From NCBI RefSeq assembly GCF_947496485.1, contig NZ_CANMCZ010000001.1, positions 1,759,384-1,823,383 on the forward strand: DNA of 64,000 nt. The letters run 5' to 3'. The stretch is from an uncultured Winogradskyella sp. Its GTDB lineage: Bacteria; Bacteroidota; Bacteroidia; Flavobacteriales; Flavobacteriaceae. Shown here one piece after another: positions 18,113 through 24,578 of the stretch. Positions within the stretch are counted from its first letter, which is position 1, and each line of letters begins with the position of its first letter. Made by a program: the position numbers and the translations under genes. The notes under the pieces are model-generated. The model saw only the letters and a program-made list of their open reading frames with translations. It did not search any database and was not told where the DNA came from.

Positions 18113-18130
18113 CCAAATTCATGAATATGG
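18113..18130. promoter_or_regulatory. Near-perfect palindrome, putative RiPP operator copy 3
   Basis: CCAAATTCATGAATATGG differs from the perfect copy at 13264 by one base, and the flanking CC and ATA also agree with that copy read in reverse complement. It lies 69 bases upstream of lanB and 127 bases upstream of the first grasp-system precursor. Confidence 0.6.
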
Positions 18131-18207
18131 ATATAGATTTATTTTTTTATAGGAATTTTATTTCGAGCTTGGGGAATGAAATTAGTTGCAACTTTTTCTG
18201 GCGGATA

Positions 18208-18231
18208 CTGAAAAGCCAATATAATAGAGTA
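18208..18231 (+). promoter_or_regulatory. Upstream motif shared by precursor genes, copy A
   Basis: CTGAAAAGCC (18208-18217) and AATAGAGTA (18223-18231) precede the first precursor start by 50 and 35 bases. The same two blocks precede the third precursor at 21451-21471. No clear TAnnTTTG is nearby. The gap between the blocks differs (5 against 2 bases), so a promoter with fixed -33/-7 spacing is unlikely; a conserved leader or protein site is possible. Confidence 0.5.
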
Positions 18232-18257
18232 GGTAAATCAAAATAATTACATTCAAT

Positions 18258-18443
18258 ATGGAAAGTTTAAAAAAATTTGAGAATTTATCCTTAGCAAATA
18301 CAAAAGATATATTTGGAGGAAAGGAGCTTAAGACAGAACAGAGAAATGATGCAAATGAAGTGTTGTATACAGACTCTCATCATGACAATGATAATGATGG
18401 TAAATGGAGTTGCGGTGATACTTTTACACTGACTAAAGTTTAA
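18258..18443 (+). CDS. Grasp-with-spasm-type RiPP precursor 1 with EF-hand-like core
   Basis: Precursor peptide of 61 residues and first gene of the plus-strand operon. The leader MESLKKFENLSLANTKDIFG runs to a double glycine at residues 20-21, a C39-peptidase type cleavage site. The core contains the 12-residue loop DNDNDGKWSCGD (residues 43-54), which fits the EF-hand calcium loop pattern D-x-D-x-D-G-x-W-x-x-x-D, followed by the Thr-rich tail TFTLTKV. Asp side chains of such a core could be targets for ATP-grasp ester or amide formation, and they could also bind calcium; both are inference. It carries one Ser-Cys pair (residues 51-52). The second precursor follows after 20 bases. Confidence 0.8.
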   Translation: MESLKKFENLSLANTKDIFGGKELKTEQRNDANEVLYTDSHHDNDNDGKWSCGDTFTLTKV

Positions 18444-18463
18444 TAATCTAATAAATTAATAAA

Positions 18464-18676
18464 ATGAAAAGCATAGAAAATTTTAAGGATGAGCAATTTG
18501 TTTGCTCAAACATATTTGGTTCATGGGATGGTATACATGGAACACCTGGTGGTACTTTTCAAGGTATGGAATACTCATCAGATGTATTTATTGATAAGAA
18601 CGGAGATGGCAAATGGGGCAGTGGTGAAAGTGTAATCATGCATTTTTGTGATCCTCCTACCGTACAACAAGGATAA
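18464..18676 (+). CDS. Grasp-with-spasm-type RiPP precursor 2 with canonical EF-hand loop
   Basis: Second precursor-like peptide, 70 residues. The leader is degenerate compared with its neighbours: MKSIENFKDEQFVCSNIFGS, with Gly-Ser at residues 19-20 where the others have Gly-Gly, and a later GG at 29-30. The core has the loop DKNGDGKWGSGE (residues 44-55), which satisfies the EF-hand pattern including glutamate in position 12. The loop starts at nearly the same residue as in precursors 1 and 3. Two cysteines are present (14 and 62). A hairpin with a short T-run follows the stop, so precursor transcripts may outnumber those of the enzymes downstream. Confidence 0.75.
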   Translation: MKSIENFKDEQFVCSNIFGSWDGIHGTPGGTFQGMEYSSDVFIDKNGDGKWGSGESVIMHFCDPPTVQQG

Positions 18677-18692
18677 AACTTATAGAATAAGA

Positions 18693-18748
18693 ATAAGCAT
18701 TGTTAAAATGTTTAAGGCTACAGCAATGCTTATACTATTGATTTTTTA
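18693..18748 (+). terminator. Hairpin after precursor 2, possible attenuator
   Basis: ATAAGCATTG (18693-18702) is the exact reverse complement of CAATGCTTAT (18724-18733), with a 21-base loop and a T-run at 18742-18747. It separates the precursors from the maturation genes, a common place for partial termination in RiPP operons. Confidence 0.6.
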
Positions 18749-18768
18749 AAACAATAAGGATTGAAATT

Positions 18769-19248
18769 ATGCATAGGTTAATTATAGTTTTTTCATTGGT
18801 TTTTAACTTCTGTGTTATCAACTCTCAAGAAAAAGTAGAAAAAAAAATACTTCCTGATATCTTAATATTAGAATTAAAATCTATAACTCAAAGTGACCAA
18901 AAATATCGCTCAATAATTGTTGAAAACAGAGAAAGTCTTTCTAAAAAAGATAAAGATAGTTTATGGGTCTTACAAGATGAAATTGATATAAATAATACTA
19001 TAAGAGTTATTGAAATAATTAAAGAATATGGATATATATCAAGTAGTAATTCAAACTCAAATTTTCCCATGCATATAATATTAATGCATACACCGAATAA
19101 TTTAAAAAGTGAAGTTTTAGAATTAATTGAAAAAGAGAATAGAGCTGGGAGAATAGTTAAAAGTTCTTATGGTCTTATTAAGTGGCATTTAGAAGGAAGA
19201 AAAGAAGTCAAGTTAGATTATTTCAAAAAAAATGATTCTACTAATTAG
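18769..19248 (+). CDS. Exported DUF6624-like protein, paralogue A
   Basis: Unrecognised function, 159 residues. The signal sequence MHRLIIVFSLVFNFCVINSQ suggests export. The mature part has SDQKYRS, then KDSLWVLQDEIDINNT (about residues 61-76), VIEIIKEYGYIS, PMHIILMHTPNN (about 99-110) and a C-terminal IKWHLEGRKEVKL. The same blocks occur in the same order in the protein at 21765-22376, so the two are paralogues, each directly downstream of a precursor gene and its hairpin. The pattern (DQxxR, D-x-x-N-T, an extended II-x-E-x-G, then a His near H-T/S-P) recalls the DUF6624 family; I am not certain of that link. It overlaps gwsG by 17 bases. A role in immunity or peptide handling is only a guess. 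Confidence 0.7.
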   Translation: MHRLIIVFSLVFNFCVINSQEKVEKKILPDILILELKSITQSDQKYRSIIVENRESLSKKDKDSLWVLQDEIDINNTIRVIEIIKEYGYISSSNSNSNFPMHIILMHTPNNLKSEVLELIEKENRAGRIVKSSYGLIKWHLEGRKEVKLDYFKKNDSTN

Positions 19249-20194
19249 CAGTAAATATGATATAACATCACTAAATGTTTCTAGATGGCTAAGCAAACTA
19301 AAAGCGGACTTCTTTAGTTTAAATACTGAAGACTTTAATTCTCTAAACTCTTTCTCATTATTAGATAATGATATTAATGTCAAAATAAATGGAGTTGATT
19401 TTTCTGATGTAGATACAGTTTGGCATAGAAGAGGAAGGTTAAGACATATTCCAAAAGAATTAAATGGATTAGGCAGTTATAGTGAGTATCTAAAAAAGGA
19501 AGAAGATGCTCTTATAAAATCTATAGAGCTTTATTTAAAGAGTTCAACAAACTATATTGGTTCATATATAAAAGAGGTCGAAAATTATAAACTTTACAAT
19601 TTAATTAAAGCAAAAGAAGCTGGTCTAAAAATACCTAAAACTTTGGTGACAACTTCTAAATCTGAATTGTTGGATTTTATAAATAATAGAACCGCAATAT
19701 CAAAAGATATAAGATATTCTGTAAACATAAGAACTCAAAGTAAGTATATATCTTCAATAGGAACTTTTATTGTTCAAAGAGATGACCTTGAATTATTAGA
19801 AGACAATTTTGCGCCAATTCTCGTACAAGAATTAATTCAGAAAGAGTTTGAAATCAGGGTTTTTTTCTTTGACAATACTTTCTATGCAATGGCTATTTTT
19901 TCTCAAGATGATGAAAAAACTAAATTAGACTACAGGAATTATAATGAAGAAAAACAGAATAGATGTGTTCCTTTTATTCTGCCAAACCGAATCAAAAATA
20001 AATTAATTGCTTTCGCGAAAAAAGTAAACATTAGAACAGGTTCTATAGACATTATTTATACAACTTCAGGGGAGTATATTTTTTTAGAAGTTAATCCAAT
20101 GGGACAACTTGATTGGGTGTCAAAAAACTGCAACTACCATATAGAAAAGAACATAGCTAATAATCTATTTAAAAGTAGAAATGAAAGGAATTAA
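19232..20194 (+). CDS. gwsG: Grasp-with-spasm system ATP-grasp peptide maturase GwsG
   Basis: ATP-grasp ligase of the graspetide type, 320 residues. Enzymes of this family activate Asp or Glu side chains of a precursor by phosphorylation and close ester or amide bonds to Thr, Ser or Lys. Visible hallmarks are VDTVWHRRGRLRHIP (about residues 60-74), LVQELIQKEFEIRVFFFD (about 197-214), RTGSIDIIYT (about 268-277) and YIFLEVNPMGQLDWVS (about 282-297), where Glu286 and Asn288 are the expected metal ligands. The C-terminus NYHIEKNIANNL is typical. The start overlaps the upstream DUF gene by 17 bases and the end overlaps the small gene at 20181, so translation is coupled. Its acidic, Thr-containing substrates are probably the peptides at 18258, 18464 and 21497. 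Confidence 0.9.
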   Translation: MILLISSKYDITSLNVSRWLSKLKADFFSLNTEDFNSLNSFSLLDNDINVKINGVDFSDVDTVWHRRGRLRHIPKELNGLGSYSEYLKKEEDALIKSIELYLKSSTNYIGSYIKEVENYKLYNLIKAKEAGLKIPKTLVTTSKSELLDFINNRTAISKDIRYSVNIRTQSKYISSIGTFIVQRDDLELLEDNFAPILVQELIQKEFEIRVFFFDNTFYAMAIFSQDDEKTKLDYRNYNEEKQNRCVPFILPNRIKNKLIAFAKKVNIRTGSIDIIYTTSGEYIFLEVNPMGQLDWVSKNCNYHIEKNIANNLFKSRNERN

Positions 20195-20372
20195 ACAAAA
20201 ATTACCTCTTACGATTCAGAAGGCGAATTCTGAAGACTATATAAATGCTTCGAGTGGAAAGATGAAAGGCACAGAAAAATTTATTTCTATAAAAAAGTTC
20301 AATTCGGAAGTAAAACCTCAAGGTTTTTACAAGCCAATATCTAAAATGATTTCAATTAATGGTACAAAATAA
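20181..20372 (+). CDS. Small unknown protein between gwsG and gwsS
   Basis: A 63-residue, Lys-rich protein starting MKGIKQKLPLTIQKANSEDY and ending ISKMISINGTK. It overlaps gwsG by 14 bases and gwsS by 14 bases, which strongly suggests it is translated as part of the operon. It has no signal sequence, no GG site, no cysteine and no EF-hand-like loop, so it does not look like the neighbouring precursors. It could be an adaptor that helps the maturases bind leaders, or an unusual precursor with four Lys/Ser/Thr-rich segments. I do not recognise the family. Confidence 0.6.
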   Translation: MKGIKQKLPLTIQKANSEDYINASSGKMKGTEKFISIKKFNSEVKPQGFYKPISKMISINGTK

Positions 20373-21435
20373 AACTTTTAAACTCTTTTCAAATTGCATT
20401 CCGGTTAAAGGAGCTAAAAGAAGTACGATATGCGATCTTCAGAGAAATGAGGTTAAATTAATTCCGAATGATTTAGCTGAAATTTTGATCAAATATGAAG
20501 GAAAAGCTATTGGTGAAATAAAAGTAATTTATCAAAATAAATACGATTCTATTATTGATGAGTATTTTGAGTTTCTGTTAGAAAATGAGTTTATATTCTT
20601 TACAAATCAACCAGAATTATTTCCCAAAATGAGTTTAGATTGGGAAGATCCATCAGTTATAAATAATGCCATTATCGATAGAGATTCAAATTCTAATTAC
20701 GATTTATATAATATACTTGATCAGTTAGACGAGTTGAACTGTAGGCATATTGAATTACGATACTTTAATTCAATTGAATTAACCGAAATCTTAGATATAT
20801 TGAAATATCTTGAAAATGCCCAATCCACAATTATTTCAGTTGATGTTACTATGCCTTATAATGAATCACTTAGAAATTTAAATGATGTTATCATTAAAAA
20901 TAAGCGATTAGCATCATTTAAAATATTTAATTCTTTAGAAGATACTTTTACACCACCTCTTAAGGAAAATATGGGTTTCATAATTTACACTAAAAAACAA
21001 ATTAAGAACAGCTCGTGCTGTGGTCTTATATCTAAAGATTTTTTTGTAGTAAACACGCCTCTTTTCACAGAAAGTGTAAATCATAATAGTTGCCTAAACC
21101 ATAAGGTTGGAATTGATGTAGATGGTAATATCAAAAATTGTCCTTCAATGAAGAAAAGTTTTGGTAATGTTTTGTCACAAACATTGGAAGAATGCTTAAA
21201 TAAGAAGACTTTTAAAAAGTATTGGAAAGTAAAAAAAGACAATATAAATATTTGCAAAGATTGCGAATTCAGGCATATATGTACCGATTGCAGGGCGTTT
21301 ATAGAAGATCCTAACGATATATATTCCAAACCATTAAAATGTGGTTACAATCCTTATACAAACGAATGGAAAGATTGGAGTACTAATAAGCTAAATATAA
21401 AAACAATTCAATCATATCATTTAGATGGAAAATAA
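20359..21435 (+). CDS. gwsS: Grasp-with-spasm system SPASM-domain maturase GwsS
   Basis: Partner protein of GwsG, 358 residues. The N-terminus FKLFSNCIPVKGAKRSTICD (about residues 7-26) is the family signature. The radical-SAM CxxxCxxC motif is absent, as is usual for GwsS, so it is probably not a classical radical SAM enzyme. The C-terminal SPASM-type cysteines are intact: Cys220-Cys221, Cys245, Cys261 (GNIKNCPSMKKSFGN), then Cys299, Cys302, Cys308 and Cys311 in CKDCEFRHICTDCRA, and Cys328 in KPLKCGYNPYTNEW; they would hold iron-sulfur clusters. It starts inside the upstream small gene. Its role may be substrate binding or redox chemistry on the peptide. Confidence 0.9.
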   Translation: MVQNKTFKLFSNCIPVKGAKRSTICDLQRNEVKLIPNDLAEILIKYEGKAIGEIKVIYQNKYDSIIDEYFEFLLENEFIFFTNQPELFPKMSLDWEDPSVINNAIIDRDSNSNYDLYNILDQLDELNCRHIELRYFNSIELTEILDILKYLENAQSTIISVDVTMPYNESLRNLNDVIIKNKRLASFKIFNSLEDTFTPPLKENMGFIIYTKKQIKNSSCCGLISKDFFVVNTPLFTESVNHNSCLNHKVGIDVDGNIKNCPSMKKSFGNVLSQTLEECLNKKTFKKYWKVKKDNINICKDCEFRHICTDCRAFIEDPNDIYSKPLKCGYNPYTNEWKDWSTNKLNIKTIQSYHLDGK

Positions 21436-21450
21436 TACTAAAGGTGTAAG

Positions 21451-21471
21451 CTGAAAAACCTGAATAGAGTA
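21451..21471 (+). promoter_or_regulatory. Upstream motif shared by precursor genes, copy B
   Basis: CTGAAAAACC (21451-21460) and AATAGAGTA (21463-21471) repeat the two blocks found before precursor 1. The second block ends 25 bases before the ATG at 21497, against 26 bases in copy A, and an A/T-rich spacer follows in both. Confidence 0.5.
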
Positions 21472-21496
21472 AGCAATAAAATAAATTATTTAAATT

Positions 21497-21700
21497 ATGA
21501 AAAAATTAAGTCAAGTTAATTTCGAAGAAATGAGATTGTCTAACTTACATCAAGTAAGAGGTGGAGATGGTGGTACTACCTATACTGGTAACCAAGGTAG
21601 TTCAGGTACTGATTGTTATTGTGATAATGACGGCGACGGTAAATTGAGTAAAGGTGATGACGTATTACTAGATAATGGTCAATGGATTGTAAAAAAATAG
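21497..21700 (+). CDS. Grasp-with-spasm-type RiPP precursor 3 with EF-hand-like core
   Basis: Precursor of 67 residues. The leader MKKLSQVNFEEMRLSNLHQV ends in RGG at residues 21-23, giving a C39-type cleavage site; its LSNxxxVxGG ending matches the lanthipeptide-type precursor (LSNPKVIYGG). The core begins DGGTTYTGNQGSSGTD and contains two cysteines (40 and 42), then the EF-hand-like loop DNDGDGKLSKGD (residues 43-54), DDVLLDNGQWIVKK following. The Thr/Ser-rich stretch before Cys-Tyr-Cys would also suit a LanB substrate, so it may be shared by the two systems. A strong hairpin follows the stop. Confidence 0.82.
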   Translation: MKKLSQVNFEEMRLSNLHQVRGGDGGTTYTGNQGSSGTDCYCDNDGDGKLSKGDDVLLDNGQWIVKK

Positions 21701-21708
21701 TATTTCAG

Positions 21709-21751
21709 CAATATCTTAAGTATTTCTTATATTTAAGATATTGTTTTATTT
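21709..21751 (+). terminator. Terminator or attenuator after precursor 3
   Basis: CAATATCTTAA (21709-21719) pairs perfectly with TTAAGATATTG (21733-21743), then TTTTATTT follows. The position repeats the arrangement after precursor 2. Confidence 0.75.
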
Positions 21752-21764
21752 AAAACATAGAAAC

Positions 21765-22376
21765 ATGAAATATTATAGTTTTTTTTTAATGATTTTTTTT
21801 ATTGCATCAAGTTGTAAATCTAACAAGTATGAGGATAATGAAGTTTTGTGCGAAGTATTAGTCAATATATACGATGATGATCAAAAATATAGAGGAAAGG
21901 AAAGTGAGCTAGTCGATCCTTTTTTTAAAATATTAGATTCAATAATGATCTCTGAAGGAATAACTAAGAAAGAATATATAAAATTTGAAAAAAACAAACA
22001 ATTAGTCTATGGAAAAATTGCCAGAGGAGTTGCAGACAAAAGAAACGAAGTATCTAAAAAAGTGAAGGATTCTTTATGGGATTTGCAGAGTAGCTTGGAT
22101 GAAAAGAACACTAAAATACTAATAGAAATAGTTGAGGAAAGAGGTTTTCCTGATATAAAAAAGTTAGAATGTAAGGGATATGCTTCTCCGTTTTTAATTT
22201 TTGTACATTCACCAGAAGAATATTGGGGTGAAATAAAAAATATTCTTGACCAAGAGATTAAAAGTGACAGAATAACAAAAGGCGACTACGATTATATAAT
22301 GTGGCATATTAATGGTCGAAAAGAAGGGCCTTTATCTCCTATACCTATTGAAGATATCCAAATTATAGAAGATTAA
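21765..22376 (+). CDS. DUF6624-like lipoprotein, paralogue B
   Basis: Unrecognised function, about 203 residues. I start at 21765 because MKYYSFFLMIFFIASSC then forms a lipoprotein signal; an upstream TTG at 21741 would place the start inside the terminator hairpin. Shared blocks with the protein at 18769 include DDQKYRGKE, KDSLWDLQSSLDEKNT, IEIVEERGFPD, FLIFVHSPEEYWGEIKNIL and MWHINGRKEGPL. Compared with paralogue A it has an extra 40-residue segment near residues 45-85 (ISEGITKKEYIKFEKN). It again follows a precursor and hairpin and precedes the exporter by 8 bases. A cell-surface role linked to the peptides, such as self-protection, is inference. Confidence 0.72.
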   Translation: MKYYSFFLMIFFIASSCKSNKYEDNEVLCEVLVNIYDDDQKYRGKESELVDPFFKILDSIMISEGITKKEYIKFEKNKQLVYGKIARGVADKRNEVSKKVKDSLWDLQSSLDEKNTKILIEIVEERGFPDIKKLECKGYASPFLIFVHSPEEYWGEIKNILDQEIKSDRITKGDYDYIMWHINGRKEGPLSPIPIEDIQIIED

Positions 22377-22384
22377 TATATTTT

Positions 22385-24577
22385 GTGTTGAAAAAATTCC
22401 CATTCTACAAGCAACGAGATAACAAAGACTGTGGTCCAACCTGTCTAAAAATAATAACCAAATATTTTAACAAAAGCATTGCTATACAGCAGCTCAGAGA
22501 ATTAAGTGAAACTACAAGAGCAGGTAGCAGTTTACTAGGTTTGAGTGAAGCAGCAGAAAAGATAGGCTTTAGGAGTCTTGGCGTGAAACTTACTTTAAAA
22601 CGCTTATTGGAGGCACCATTACCATGCATTGTACATTGGAATAACAACCACTACACAGTACTTTACAAAATAAAGAAAGAAGTCTTTTATATTTCAGACC
22701 CAGCTCACGGTTTGTTAAAATACAATAAAAAAGAATTTTTAAATCATTGGATTGGTCACAACGCTTCAGACCAAACAGAAGAAGGTATAGCATTATTATT
22801 AGAACCAACAGCAAAATTCTATAATTCAGATTTTGATAAAGGAAAAACAGAATTTGGATTTAAATTTTTATCAAAATACATCTTTAAATACAAGCGCTTT
22901 TTATGGCAACTAATAATTGGTCTAATAGCTGCAAGTTTACTACAGTTAATATTTCCCTTTTTAACCCAAAGTGTAGTAGATGTTGGTATTAAAAACCAAG
23001 ACATCCATTTTATATATTTAATCTTATTTGCACAATTAGCTTTATTTATTGGACGAACAGCTATAGAGGTTATTAGGAGTTGGATTTTATTACATTTAAG
23101 TACACGTATTAATATATCTTTAGTTTCAGATTTCTTTATAAAGCTAATGAATTTGCCAATAGCCTTCTTTGATACGCGCATGACTGGGGACATTTTGCAA
23201 CGTATCAATGATCATAAGCGTATTGAGCGAATTTTAACTACATCGTCACTCAACGTATTGTTTTCAATGGTGAATTTGTTGGTGTTTAGTTTTGTATTGG
23301 CATATTATAACCTAATGCTCTTTGGCATATTTCTTTTAGGTAGCTTTCTCTATTTTTTATGGATCATTATTTTTCTCAAAAAACGAAGAGATTTAGATTA
23401 TAAACGTTTTTCAGAAGTGAGCCAAGAACAAAGCAAAGTAATTGAACTCATTAATGGTATGCAAGAAATAAAATTGCATAATGCAGAAAAGCAAAAAAGG
23501 TGGTCTTGGGAGTTTGTGCAAGCACGTTTATTTAGAGTATCTATTGAGGGTTTAGCTTTAGAACAATACCAAAGTGTAGGTTCTGGTTTCATTAATGAGG
23601 TTAAAAATATTTTAATCACAGTATTGTCTGCTAAATTGGTTATAGATGGTGACATCACTTTAGGTATGATGTTAGCTATTAGCTATATTGTTGGGCAGTT
23701 AAACTCACCAATATCGCAACTTATTAATTTTATAAGAGAAGTACAGGATGCTAAAATATCTTTAGATCGTTTATCGGAAATTCATAATAAAGAAGACGAA
23801 GAACAGCAAGATGTTGAGAAGCTTATGGATATTCCATTAGATGCTAACTTAGAATTATCAAAAGTATCTTTTAGATATGTTGGGTCAGATCAAATGGTAT
23901 TAAAAGATCTGGATTTAACAATACCTGCTAAAAAAGTTACGGCTATTGTTGGTGTAAGTGGAAGTGGAAAAACCACTTTAATGAAATTGTTACTAAAGTT
24001 TTATGATCCAAACAACGGGCAAATAAAAATTGGTCATCACGATTTGCAAAATGTTTCACAAAAAACATGGAGACATCAGTGTGGAGTCGTAATGCAAGAA
24101 GGTTATATATTTAATGATACCATTGCAAATAATATAGCGGTTGGAGAAGATTATGTGGATAAAAAGAAATTAGCGCACGCCGTTGATGTTGCAAATATTA
24201 AAGAGTTTATTGAATCGTTACCATTATCATATAATACCAAAATAGGTATGGAGGGGATTGGTGTCAGCACAGGGCAAAAACAACGTTTGTTAATCGCTAG
24301 ATCAGTTTATAAAAATCCTAATTTCTTATTTTTTGATGAAGCGACCTCTGCATTAGATGCTAATAATGAAAAGGTAATTATGGAAAAACTAAATACCTTT
24401 TTTGAAGATAAAACTGTAGTTGTTATCGCACATAGATTAAGTACTGTGAAAAATGCACATCAGATTGTGGTATTAGATAAAGGGAAGATTGTAGAAGTTG
24501 GCAATCATGAAGCTTTAGTAAAACAAAAAGGAAACTACTTTAATTTGGTTAAGAATCAGTTAGAACTCGGTAAATAG
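22385..24577 (+). CDS. C39-peptidase-containing ABC exporter for double-glycine peptides
   Basis: Peptide-cleaving ABC transporter of the bacteriocin-export type, 730 residues. The N-terminal C39 peptidase has Cys16 in QRDNKDCGPTCLKII, His89 in WNNNHYTVLY and Asp105 in SDPAHG. A six-helix membrane domain spans about 160-440, and the ATPase has Walker A GVSGSGKTT (about 522-530), signature STGQKQR and Walker B FFDEATSALD. It should cut leaders after GG and export the cores. The start must be non-ATG: no ATG precedes Cys16 in frame, so GTG at 22385 or TTG at 22388 is used. It is the only exporter in the island, so it probably serves both RiPP systems. The HlyD partner starts 1 base after its stop. 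Confidence 0.94.
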   Translation: MLKKFPFYKQRDNKDCGPTCLKIITKYFNKSIAIQQLRELSETTRAGSSLLGLSEAAEKIGFRSLGVKLTLKRLLEAPLPCIVHWNNNHYTVLYKIKKEVFYISDPAHGLLKYNKKEFLNHWIGHNASDQTEEGIALLLEPTAKFYNSDFDKGKTEFGFKFLSKYIFKYKRFLWQLIIGLIAASLLQLIFPFLTQSVVDVGIKNQDIHFIYLILFAQLALFIGRTAIEVIRSWILLHLSTRINISLVSDFFIKLMNLPIAFFDTRMTGDILQRINDHKRIERILTTSSLNVLFSMVNLLVFSFVLAYYNLMLFGIFLLGSFLYFLWIIIFLKKRRDLDYKRFSEVSQEQSKVIELINGMQEIKLHNAEKQKRWSWEFVQARLFRVSIEGLALEQYQSVGSGFINEVKNILITVLSAKLVIDGDITLGMMLAISYIVGQLNSPISQLINFIREVQDAKISLDRLSEIHNKEDEEQQDVEKLMDIPLDANLELSKVSFRYVGSDQMVLKDLDLTIPAKKVTAIVGVSGSGKTTLMKLLLKFYDPNNGQIKIGHHDLQNVSQKTWRHQCGVVMQEGYIFNDTIANNIAVGEDYVDKKKLAHAVDVANIKEFIESLPLSYNTKIGMEGIGVSTGQKQRLLIARSVYKNPNFLFFDEATSALDANNEKVIMEKLNTFFEDKTVVVIAHRLSTVKNAHQIVVLDKGKIVEVGNHEALVKQKGNYFNLVKNQLELGK

Positions 24578-24578
24578 T

